Program-made: the position numbers and the translations under genes
From: Anisakis pegreffii
Lineage: Eukaryota > Nematoda > Chromadorea > Rhabditida > Anisakidae
Assembly (NCBI GenBank): GCA_035041965.1
Contig: JAPYMA010000235.1
Location: 1-64,000, forward strand
Direction: 5' to 3'
Length of the DNA: 64,000 nucleotides
In this document: positions 47,955 through 59,700 of the stretch, piece by piece
How positions within the stretch are numbered: the stretch's first letter is position 1
How the letters are laid out: each line of letters opens with the position of its first letter
Notes under the pieces: model-generated
Database searches by the model: none
Seen by the model: the letters and a program-made list of their open reading frames with translations, nothing else
Told to the model about the DNA's origin: nothing

Positions 47955-48428
47955 GATTGCCTTGTATATTCTTGTGTATTACAATGAACTTGAATACATT
48001 CTCATGTGTTTATTGTGACACTTCAAATGAACGTGCTCTACAAAGCAATTCGTGCATTTGTTGGTAAATCAAAATTAAACTTTTTGGTGAACCTTATCTT
48101 TTGATAAATCGTAACAATTCTCGACTACATCGGTATGCACATCAAAAATCTCGATCATGATCAAAATACATAAAATCAATCAATCAAGAAATGCATGCAC
48201 ATTCTTTTGAGGGTTTTTAAGTTAGCAGCGTATGAGGAATTCAACTGGAATCATTCATAATCTATTCTCTTCGAACATGACAGAGAACATTTTCATTGTA
48301 AGTGATATCATAACAGCAACTCGAACAATAGGTGATTAAGCTCGCCTGTTAATGAAAATTAAATAAATAAACCGAACCACATCAATAGTAGGGATAAAGA
48401 CATCAACTCCATACAGAGAATGAATAGC
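47955..48428. other. Convergent 3' region
   Basis: Separates the cyclase stop (plus strand) from the stop of the zinc-module gene (minus strand). AT-rich; it presumably holds both 3' untranslated regions. No further feature was seen. Confidence 0.6.
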
Positions 48429-51400
48429 CTACAACATAACTAATCCCTCTTGATCAAAACTTCTTCTCTTCTTATTAGGTGGTGACTGCATGAAGTTTGT
48501 GTTTGATTCAATATTCAAATAAAACTGATGTTCACTGACAGAAGTTTTCTCACAACGGCCACTCTCTACTTGAGCGATCGTATGCAAATTGCTAGCAATA
48601 AGATCATGAGCACGTTCATTACTGATAACAGACTCATCGGTGTTACCATCCATATTTGATAACAACAAAGCATTTGCTGTTGTTCGCTGACTTGTCGATG
48701 GTGACTGGTGATGTTCGCTTGAAGGACTTATCACGAGCATTTTTGACGGCGATGAAGGCAATGATAAGGAGACTGCTTGTGCTGATTGATACGCATCGTT
48801 TCTTTCGTGATATCGTTCACGAACGACGTACGGTCTCTGCTTCAGCACCGATTCAGGCAATGACATTTCATTTATTTCAAATTCACACGAATGCTCTCCA
48901 AGAGGATAGTCAGGATGTGTTAAGAAACGTGAGTTACAAACAATAATCTGAGCTGAGGGATACGGTCGACTATCGATATCGTCTACTGAATCGGTTTGTG
49001 TCATTCTTTCAATACGCCGTTCTTCACATAAAATACAAGTGTAGTATTTGAGTTCGTCCGGTCTCGTCGTTCTATCATACCAATGATTATTAGTTGATTC
49101 GGACAGCATCCATTCCGATATGCGACCCGGATAACGAACACTTTCGAATAAGACGATCGGCGATGACTGATTGCTATTTTCATTATTGCCATCTGAATCC
49201 CAAAACGCTTCGTACACTACACTACCAAAATCTTTGCTGAATGAATGTGAGCATTCCGGATTCACACCGCCCGTACTACTGATAAAGCGTTTGTTTGGAA
49301 TTTGGTCAGATGGAACCTGAAAAATATGCGTTGGAACACATCACACTGATCAGAAATTTCGACAACAGTCAATCATTGAATTGAAAATGAAAGTATTTAC
49401 CGAAGAATGTGACGTTGGTGAGATGATGTTTTGTGATGACGATGGGTAAGGCGATAGAATGCCATTTCGAAACATTTCACAGTGACTTTGCATTTCATTA
49501 TTGTCACTACATTCCGCTGATATGATAATCTGAACTTGATCAAAACTGAATGAACAAATATTTCAATATATTCATTACATCAATTAGGTACATACAAGAT
49601 TAATATTAAATGCGATCATAACTGCATAAGCCTAGATAGACTGAAGTCAAAGGAACATATAATACCAAAATAGTGGAAGATTACAACAAGAAGTTCATTG
49701 TTCAGTAAGATAGAGTTGATTGTCACCTCTTGCTGAATATGATCCAAATTATCGATTTCATCCAGTGATTCATGGTCGATCAGGTGATTGTTCAGTTGTT
49801 GCAGTTCACTTGTTCGAAAATTACACCCCACGATTGAACATTCATACTTTGGATCTGAGTCATTCGAATAATTCTCAGTTGGATCGTTTGCTCCATCTTC
49901 ACAAACTTCAATTTGTTTCGTTATCGATTTGGTTATGCCATCCCGATTCGATTTAATCTAAATGATGCATCAATTTTCTCAACAAACAACTATGGTTATT
50001 CGCATTTACTTTTGATACTCAGTGCGTTTAGTTTCATCGATGGTTCCTATTCACAAGTGATCGTACATTCATTATCTCACATAGCCAGCGACACCGACGC
50101 GTGATCATTTTTGGGTACACACTCAAAAGAAATGATCAGTGCTAGAGCTGATGAGTAGAAACGATGAACAACACATTGCACAACCAATCAATTCACCTCG
50201 AAAACGATGTTTCCGTGCAAATTTTCGTTGGGATACAATCGAGCACTGCAATCTTCAGCAGCATAAGAGTTCGGATACGATAACGAACAGTGATCGAATG
50301 CCTCTGAAGTGGACGTTGTTGCAATACCATACTCTGCTGCAACTTGTTGTTCTTCATCATCCTCTGATTCTACAGTGTTCACGAAGAACATCCCACCACC
50401 CATCACTTTCCTTTTGTCTTTTGCCTGTCGCTTCGCTTTAATGTAATCTCTCCTCAACAACTGCGACCTGAAATTTGAATTTGATTCATTCGTTATAAGA
50501 TACATCCAAATTCACACTTTAACTGGGCCTAAATTTGAATTATTGAATTGTAAAGAAAGCAAAATTCATTTGTTTTCAATCACAAAACTTGGTCACTTTT
50601 TAAAGTCTATATTGCGTTTTTTCGAAAGGATTTAGTTCCGGAGTTTGTGATCGCGGTGGAGAGCAATCCTCGAACGAGTTTATCAGATACGATTCAACGC
50701 CAAATACAACAGAATATATAAACGAGTTAGTTATTACAGAGCTCGTTTGAGTTAATTGTCAATGAATTAACTCTGAACTATTACGATCGCAAACAATTCA
50801 GAAATAAAACAAAACAAACAAAAGAATTACCGCCGTTTCAACACTTCCACTTCATCGGATAAAGGATTGTTATCAAAATTACAGATATGTGGAGGGTTTG
50901 GGTTATCCGGATCAATAATGAATCTACCATTTCGGATGACAATACCGGCTGCACGACCCAATTCAGCGGATGGATTATTGTTACGATTCGTCTTCGACCT
51001 TAATTTGCGACACAACACACAACTGTAATGAGTTGATGCGTCACCCCTCAGCCCATCCTTTGACCACTCAGAAATTTTGCCCGCATTTGTTCGACTTCGA
51101 AAGAACACCAATGAGTAATGCCGTTTGGACAATGATGATGATGACGCACCTTGCTGCTCGTTCAGCCCACCCGATACACTGTCATTATCACAGTCGTTGA
51201 AACGAACGTTCTGAATTAAATGAACATATTCACTTCAATCGATTAGAAAATAACTACCAAATCACTCCCAATGAAACAAAAAACAAATAAAATTATTCGT
51301 GAATAAAACTCTCATGCAAAACGAATGAAATTATCACGAACAAAGTGCACAAGTTTAAAAGATGATTCAAAGAGAATGATTCAAACCTGATTTTGCTGTG

Positions 51401-52585
51401 ATGGATCATCGGCAGTTTTATGCTTCTCGCAAATATGAACGTCGAGCATTGCAGTTACGTGAGTGATAAAACTGCATCCAACTATTGGACATTCATAGAC
51501 CCTCCTTGGTTTGGTCTTTGAGCCGTTTTCTAAGCACGCAGATTTGGCCTTCGATTTTAATCTTGCTCTCGACATGGACAATGATGAGGACATATTCAAC
51601 GCAGTTCTACCACTACGCACTATTCGTTCAATATTCATTAATTCTTCGTCACTGCAACTATTACAACATCACATCGTGCACAATAAACCCAGCTATCGCC
51701 CTTAATAAACTGATTCAAAAAATTAATAGAGTGTAAAAGGAAAATGCTTAAATATCGAACGAACATAAAAGAACCTCAAATGTGCGTATTTGGGATCACT
51801 TCTGAATCGAGCGATGATCTCATCGATCTTCTGCTGAGCCGTCGAACCATCTTCGCTGATTTCCGTTCTGGCGCGCAGCATCGCACGCCTCGACAGTACA
51901 GAGCAACGATCCGACATCGGGTTCTCATCGAATCCGCATATGTGCGGAATTGTTGGATGGTCGGGATGCGTCAAGAAACGACCGTTCCTGACGACGATAC
52001 GTGCCGCTTTACCGAACTGAATCGGGGGTACTTCACGACGACCCTTGTCCTGAATTATCTCAATTAACACTTCACGACGACCCTTGTCCTGAATTATCTC
52101 AATTAACACTTCACTGAATCAGTGCACGCATCTATCTGCTACGAACAAATGAACTGTGAAATAATGTGTCGAGTCAATCCCTACAAAAATCCAAAACAAA
52201 ACATCGATAAACACAAATCAACACCAAAGAATACCTGAAGACGTCTGCACAAAACGCAAATATAATACTTAATTTCACGACTCGGATCAGTTCTGAGTGT
52301 CCATTCGGATATCTTGCCCGGATGCAGTTCACTCTCGAAAAGGATCACTGAATTGCGCCGTAGCGTCGACAACTCTTCACACGTAACTGGTCCATAATCT
52401 TCACCACGCCACTCTTTCAAATCAGCATATCTTGACAATATTGGAATTTTTGCTTTTGCTTTAATCGTTGCACAGCCATTCATCGAAAGCTGAAGTAACG
52501 ATTGAATACAATCTGTCAAAAAATACGTCGACCTCAACGTAACATAAATGATTCTCTCTGCTAGGTATGCCACTTCAGAAGTCAT
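48429..52585 (-). CDS. Nuclear-type protein: three Cys2-His-Cys modules alternating with two C2H2 fingers
   Basis: Eight exons join in phase: 52585-52235, 52049-51775, 51651-51387, 51210-50831, 50467-50197, 49957-49727, 49529-49401 and 49316-48429, giving up to 929 residues (895 if translation starts at 52483, MNGCATIKAK). A module of about 90 residues occurs three times. Each copy has F-x-S, G-(K/R)-I-S-E-W, Y-x-C-x-L-C, an A-x-x-(V/I)-V-x-N-x-R-F strand, P-D-x-P and H-x-C. Spacings are C-x2-C-x39-H-x-C, C-x2-C-x40-H-x-C and C-x2-C-x44-H-x-C. Between copies lie C2H2 fingers YECPIVGC...H-x4-H and YECSIVGC...H-x3-H. Linkers are basic (YIKAKRQAKDKRK) or Ser-rich, and the C-terminus carries a nuclear-signal-like PPNKKRRSFD. 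The module resembles the WRKY/GCM1/FLYWCH zinc-fold class in layout (H-x-C as in some WRKY proteins), but I know no named domain with this signature. A role in DNA binding is inferred. Confidence 0.88.
52030..52114 (-). repeat. 39-base tandem duplication carrying a 3' splice site
   Basis: Two full copies (52030-52068 and 52069-52107) plus a short partial copy. Each contains, on the minus strand, GAGATAATTCAG followed by GACAAGGGTCGTCG, that is, an acceptor and the first exon bases. Because 39 is divisible by 3 and the extra copy has no stop, either acceptor (exon starting at 52049 or at 52088) keeps the frame. The longer form adds 13 residues. Confidence 0.9.
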
Positions 52586-53274
52586 ATTCAAATAATGCCA
52601 ATAAATGTGTTAGTTCATGAATTCGCATACCAAAACGTAAAGAGGCTCCTTAACAAGATCCGAAAGAACGATCAACACCAAATCAAAAGCGCAGTTCGAA
52701 GCTCTAACTGCCCCATTATCAAAGGCATCTCTCACTCCAAAACCGTCCCATGGTTTTACTACCCGGTGACGGCATGAGTATGCACTACTTCCCCATGTAT
52801 CTACACAAAAGAAATTTTCCAAACCAAGCGAAATATCATTAAAGAAATTGTTGGATAATTATTGTATTCATCTCAATTCTGCTATTCAATTCCTTTGATA
52901 TTCTTCCATATTGAAGGTATTGAATAGCATTTCGAAAAATCAAAACAAACTGCTGTCAAAATATTCCACAGGTATACTAATTACCATTTGAAAGAAGTTA
53001 TCATCATTTGAATCTGCACGAGGTGGATTATTAATTGTAAGTAAGTAATCAACTCAATGACGGTACGATAATTAACCAAGTCTTAATTATAAAAAAGAAT
53101 ACATTCTGGTTTATCAAAACGAATATTTATTTGGTATATCACGATCGATGCAACAGAAATATATATTCAAAACTTCATTTAAAAATATTTACAAAACGAC
53201 GAACACCAAAACAATGACAAACAATTGAATACGCTCAAAATATAATAAAGCAAACAATTAAAATAAGTCCGTCA
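52586..53274. other. Region upstream of the zinc-module gene and downstream of STRAD
   Basis: Both genes run on the minus strand, so this holds the STRAD 3' region and the promoter or outron of the zinc-module gene. An extra upstream exon is possible but none could be supported. Confidence 0.45.
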
Positions 53275-55853
53275 TCAAAAGCTCCACAACACTGTACTTG
53301 TTGGCTTACAGATTTGTTCGACAGCAGATGACTCAACTGCAACTTTGGAGAAAACTGATCATGATTGAAAAGGTGTGTGGATTATTGCATTTGATACCAA
53401 AATTTATGCTGATTAATTTTATGAGAGTGTCACGTCTTATTTGTTACCATTTAGAATTTCAACAGGTCGTGCCTTCGGTAGGAGATCATTGAAAGAACGA
53501 ATCTTCTTCAGCGAACGCACGAACGGATGCGTTAGCAGTTTAGTTACCGGCCATCTGAAATCAGAAACGGCAATTAATTAATGGAATTTCTTAGAAATCC
53601 ACATGTTGCCGCTCACTTCGGAATGATCACAACAACTTCGAAATATCTTCAATCACATCATTATATTAATAGTGTAGGATTTAGAATCTGAACAACGCGG
53701 TTACCTTCAAAAATACTTATGAAACTCATGAAAAGTACAGATATTGAATAATAAAGGTCATCAATTAGAACATAACCGATTTTGAGGTGAAGGTTTAAGG
53801 CAAATATCTGTTATATTATGGAATGAATCACTGAATGTGCGCTTCTTTTGTTCATTCGCGTCACCTGAATATACCAAAGAATAGAGTAAGAGGTGATATT
53901 ATAGATTCATTTTAATTCACACTTCGTCAACAGGTAACTTATTCACTAAATTTAATCTCGTCAACAAAGAACTTTCTCAGCTTTCTAAATCACATCGAAC
54001 TATTCCATTCTATTGACAGTGAAATGAACACCATAACAAACCATCGTCGGGAAGTGTGGTTGAATCTAATAAACGAGGTGTTGTCCCTTTACTCTTCTCG
54101 TAAAGCATCTGAAAAGCACAAACAGAAATATAAAGTTAAGTCTCACTTGGAATAGAGTACTAAATAGAATAGTAACCAATAACTAAAAAGACAACTTGTA
54201 ATCGATGCATATCAGAGAACGGCGGAAATCCGTTTGCCATTTCACACAAAGTAATACCAATACTATAAACATCAGACAATAGACCATAACCATACAAATC
54301 CTGTAACCATTCGTTCCTTATTCTTAAACAACGAAAACCGGCTCAGTTCGGGTTCGATGAGAAGTGACATTAAAGACGATTACTGATAAGGTACGCTCTG
54401 ATTGTGTTTGTAGTATCTGCTTTTGACGGAAACACAACAATCTGGCAAAACGAAAATATGAAATCGAAAACAAAAATGAACAAGTTCCATACTTGCTTGA
54501 GAATTTCAGGTGCTAACCACAGAAGACTATCAGCAAGTTCAGGTCCAAAATCATTCAGTTTTCTTGGTTGCTCACCAAACTCATTACGCTCCAAGAACGC
54601 ACAATCTCGTAGACCACTTAACTTTACAGTGCCCGTTGAATGTAGCAGGATATGACTACATCGAATCGATCTCAATAAATAAACAACAATCAGCTGTTGA
54701 CGATAGAATATATATCAGACTTTCTTAGAAAGTAAATTTTGATCGTTAAGAATAAATAGAAAAAAATATAGTCACCTGTGCACTATGTTCTGTTCATGTA
54801 AATATTGCACAGCTAATAGAAGATTTTTTAAAATTTGACCGATTGCTTTTTCTGGGAGACCGTGTTTGTAATGCTTTTGAATCACTTGCAGAACAGAGCC
54901 TTCAAAAAATAATACGTGAGAGAAATCTTTAAAAAAACGGAAATTCTTAACACTTATTGATATATAGATATTATGTAGTGAATTCTCAATAATCAGTTGG
55001 CCAAGCAGTAATACGAAAGCACTGTTTTCGCCAACCCATTCATGACTTTTTTTTCAAATCCATAGAAATTCGCGAATTTTTATCTCTATTGTCAAATAAA
55101 CAAACCCAAATTATGAAAACATGAGTTATTGAAAAATTTTGTCGACTGCAAAAGTTGGATGAATTCAACTATTATACCAGTGAAATGAAATGAAGAATGA
55201 AAGAAAGAAGAGTGGAAAGAATTAACCTAGATCGTAAAATGGAGACAGAACATAAATATCGGTATTTACCGAGAATGCGCATTCGAATGCGATTATATTC
55301 GCATGCGAAAGCCATCTTAGTAACCAAACTTCTTTCTGAAAGAAGAACATATCTTAGAAGAACATATCATCTTAGTAACTAACATATTACAAGCATTCTT
55401 CATGACCAATATTATAGTCATCTTCTATTCAAAATATGATGAATTCTCAACAACTTTTTATGCTGAAGGAATTCTTTAAAAACATTTTTGAAATTATTGA
55501 TGATTTTATCACGTTGATAGTAACTATTAATTCACCCACTTTAATTTGCTCATAATCGATGAATTCAGTGGACAGAATCCTCAGAGCACTCAAATTTTTT
55601 CTGTCCCTTCTCACCAGCAGCACTTCTGCTAATCCAGAATATGCTTTTCCTGAAACATGTTTCGAATGAAACTCTAGAAGAAGTTTGATTTTTGGAAATT
55701 GAAAAGCTTTAGAGAGGAATTCCACAGGTGATTAGAAACAGATCGAGATTAAAACTTACCGATTTGACCACAAATGGTAAATGATGGCAATTTCTTATTA
55801 ACCGACACGACAGCACAACCAGAATTTTGTAGTGATGATGAACGATAACCCAT
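53275..55853 (-). CDS. strd-1: STRAD pseudokinase (STE20-related adaptor of LKB1)
   Basis: Binds and activates the kinase LKB1 together with MO25; it is catalytically dead in the family. Ten exons join in phase: 55853-55760, 55649-55540, 55335-55270, 54945-54776, 54670-54493, 54300-54196, 54108-54042, 53864-53777, 53554-53448 and 53336-53275, giving 348 residues. The pseudokinase signature is clear. The VAIK lysine is arginine (SALRIL, R55), HRD is HRS (146-148, in IVHRSIRCSHILLHS), and DFG is SGL (165-167, in VKLSGLRD). WLAPEIL and SDVYSIGITLCEMANG are intact. The last exon ends in VLWSF, matching the C-terminal W-E-F motif by which STRAD alpha binds MO25. Without the last splice the frame would stop at 53437 and lose this tail. 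The exon boundaries at the 3' end are the least certain part. Confidence 0.9.
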
Positions 55854-56750
55854 AATATGGTGAAATCACAAATTTTGCATTTATCGATGCTGAAAAAGTA
55901 GTAATCACTGATGGATTTGTGAATAAGACGATTATTTATTGGATTAAGGCACATATCGTCGAACAAGTAATAACAATTTACTTACTATCACACAAAAATA
56001 CCACTTCTGACGGGAATTGTCATATGGGGAGGGGGGGAGCGGGAGAGAAATCGCTTGCACTTACGTGTTTGGAATGGGATTGGCGGTCTAGCATACGGCC
56101 GAAGCCGAGCGAGGTTGGTGGCGCTTGACAATCACTATCGGTAAGCTAAAGAACACATCCTAAAGACTGACACACAAACGCTAGTAGAGAGTGAGAAGGC
56201 AAGCGAGTGTTGTTTGTGCACGACAGCAGTGAGCAGTTTGCTATGCACACGCTTTAAAGAAGAAATTTGTACTTGAGAAAAGAAGTGAAGAAATTATGCT
56301 CGTTGTGGCAGTTTATTATGAGTGGACAAATATTGTCTTCAGTTTTTGCAGCCTCAACTAAAAGTGTATTAGACGGGTTTCGTAGATTAGTTGCTGCTTA
56401 GATTACGTAGAGGGGAAGGGTTCAGGAGCTGACAGGTGCGTCATCTAAATTCATGGAACAGGGTTTTATTTAGGTTGAACCCCAGCACTTAGTTCACTGT
56501 CAGCAGCAAAAAGCGGATTAACTAGGCAGGCTCTGATGCTGAACAGCAGCTGTCCAATAATTTTTTACTCACTGAAACTACAAGGGTCAAGTGAAACATC
56601 AGTAATGTGCTCAGTTCAGCTCAGTGCAAGCAAGCCAAAGCCAAAGCGTGAACCTGACTCCAAGCAATGAGGCTAAATTGCTTTCGGGTAATTGTAGCTT
56701 TGCCAGTTAGCGTAAGCTTACGAAATGTAATCGGAGTTTATTAATTGAGA
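55854..56750. promoter_or_regulatory. Shared divergent upstream region of STRAD and the HDAC
   Basis: The two start codons face away from each other across 897 bases. Near 56,030-56,230 the composition is less AT-rich than the surroundings and includes the G-rich tract at 56026-56043. A bidirectional promoter is inferred from position only; no defined core element was identified. Confidence 0.5.
56026..56043 (+). promoter_or_regulatory. G-quadruplex motif
   Basis: GGGGAGGGGGGGAGCGGG provides four runs of at least three G separated by short loops (the 7-G run supplies two). It is the longest G run in an otherwise AT-rich window and lies in the STRAD/HDAC shared upstream region. Confidence 0.65.
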
Positions 56751-59700
56751 ATGAATGCGAACAGTAGTGTTGGAGAACGGAGTGTGTTTTTTGTGAGTGA
56801 TTCGTCGATGTTGAAACATAAATGCGAATGGGATGATGAACATATCGAAGTACCGCAGAGACTTGAAATAATTCTCACAAATTTGAAGGTTTTAATTTTA
56901 TGAAGTTTCACTTTGGTGCTTTCCTTAAATGTTCCGCTGATTTCTGGAACTAAAATGAAGCATTCGATTCTTCAGTTACCTCATTTGGCTTCGAAATATG
57001 TTTCAAAAAATATTTCGGAAGTGATGTTTTTTCGATTCCGTACGATTCTGTGATACATTCAAACAAACATTCAAACATCATAGAGATATTCTGTGATACT
57101 GATTGTGAGCATTTTAGGTGTTTAAGTGTGAGCATTTGATAGAATCATAGATATTTTGTGAAGTGTGCCTATTTATTAAATTTTTGTTTGGAATTTAAGG
57201 ATAACGTATTGAAAGAATGTGAGACAATTAAACCGGTAGCTGCGACAATTGACGATATTCGCCTTGTACACGATGAAGCATACATCGAATCACTTGAGAA
57301 AACAACGCAGATGAACATTGTGAGTGGATATGTGTGTGAAGTGATTCAAGTAACAGTCTTCTTTTGTTATGGAAGGGATAGATTGCGTTTCTTGAGACTT
57401 GAAACTTATTCGATGCCTTTTTTCAGTTTATTGCCGAGGAATTTTGCCATTTTTGATTTAAAGTTGATCGAAATGCTTGATAGTTTATGACGTTATCACC
57501 TCTGCTTCGTCCTTCAGTGTAATACCTCAACTTTTTACTTTATTTAGCAACAACTGGAATCGTATTGTTCGGGATTTGAAGATGTATACGCGAATAACTT
57601 TACTTATGATGCTTGTCTGATGAGTGCTGGTTGTGCGATTGAAGCGATGAAGAGCGTTATCAATGAACGCCATCGGTTCAGTTTTATTTTCTGCTTCTCA
57701 AAAAAATATCAACCGAATATTCAAAGCTGGTCGTCTCAATGAATGTGTTTACATGTTTCCGCTTGAACAACGACAGAAAACGAGAAGTTTAAAAGCGAAG
57801 ATGGTGTATTCATTTCGACGTTTTCAATCTAGAAATTGTTGCATTCAGTGCTAAATTTGCTTTGCAATAAACGTGTATTTGTTAAGATTCTCGAGCGCGT
57901 TCGCTGCAGTCAGACCTCCGGGACATCACGCATCGAAGAATAACGCTTGTGGGTTCTGCTTTTTCAATAATGTGGCGATTTGTGCTCTGAAGGTATTATA
58001 ATTGCGAGTTATTCTCACTGTATGTGAGTGAGTGTCAACGGTGATCAGCTATTAAGGCAAGACAGTTAGGTGTGGAACGGGTGCTGATCGTCGATTGGGA
58101 TGTACACGCAGGGCAGGGTACTCAATATTCGATCAAATCTGATCCGAACATCAAGCTTATCTCTATTCACCGATTCGAAAATGGCCACTTCTGGCCAAAT
58201 CTACCGGAAAATTCAATTCAGCATGACTGTTAGATAGTTTGCGATATTCGTTATCTATTGGATGATCGTTACTTTGAAAATCCATCTTTTGATATCTTGG
58301 TATCAATCCTTGATACAATGTTTAATATCTTTTAGAAAAAAAGAATGTTTCAGTATTAATTAATTATTGATCACTAGAAATGAAATGAGTAAGTACTAAT
58401 GTATCTTTTCATTTGAACTGATAATGAGTGTACTCTTTTTGAATTAGGAACTTCAGATAAGTTGTGGGAATTTGAAATGAGCAACTAAAGAGTTTGAACC
58501 AAAAAGGTGAGCAAAAGCAAAAAGAAACTGAATGTTTCTTTTATACGCACACCTAAACAGCGTAGCGCGATTGCAGTGTGAAGGAGTAGTGAATATTTCA
58601 GATGAGAATACGATTAATGTAACACTGAATAAAACGGGTTTGGGCGATTCTGAATATGTAGCTGTGATGAATCATTTTATCAGACCTATAATGCTTGATT
58701 TTAATCCGTCATTGGTGTTGGTCTCATGTGGATTTGATGCGGCTATAGGTATGCGTAGAATTGTATTTTCTTAGATCCTTCATTCGAACAATGAATATAG
58801 TATGAACCCCTCCTCTACACGTTTTTGAATTGTACACGTTTTCAATAACGGGTTCAATATGAAGTAGTATCACTCAAATACCACTGCTTAAGTTATTCAT
58901 CGTTAAATGATTCGGTCCAATTCCACATTAATTGGAGGCGATCCTGAAGGTCAAATGCGAATTACCCCAGGTGGTTATCAGTGGATAACCGACATCCTCA
59001 TAAGACAAGCAGTTGAATTAAATGCTCCTGTATGCCTCTTATTAGAAGGTGGATATTTCCTTGAAACACTTGCAGTTAATGTCGAATTTTGCATTAAGGT
59101 ACAACTTATTTCAAATTTCACTTCCGTTTAATCCATTCTATGAGTATCAAATCAGCCTGAAGTTGCACTTCTCCTCTTCTTCACTCTTGTAAAATCATCA
59201 TTTTATAGGCTCTCCTTGGCAAACCACTACCTCGAATTTATCAAAGTTTTTGTGATAAAGTATTCTTGAACTCACTGCATACAGCAGTCGCTCATTATGG
59301 TCGAATGTTTCCAAGTCTAAGTCTATTTGCGGATGTTGTCAACAGAATCAGGCAACTCAAGGGCCTTCAACCAGTGAAGGTTCGATAGTTTTCCGATTGG
59401 AGATCGCTCATTGAGCATTCAAATCTCGGTCATTTGTCTGCTGAAAACGTTAATTGGCCTCACCTGAACGGAATTGTCTGACTTAAGTAGGTGAAGGATG
59501 GAGAGTTGATGAGACGTTGCTTTTCGAAATCATTTGGATAATCACGGCAATGTGAATGCGTAATCATTTGTTTCCTTTAAATGTCCATCTCAGTGTACTG
59601 ATTAATCCAGTTGCGCTTACAGTCAATCTGTTGAATGTTGCATCTGCTCATCTGTTTCAGCCAATTGATGCTGAATACAAAGGCTTCCGTGAGTTTGTTT

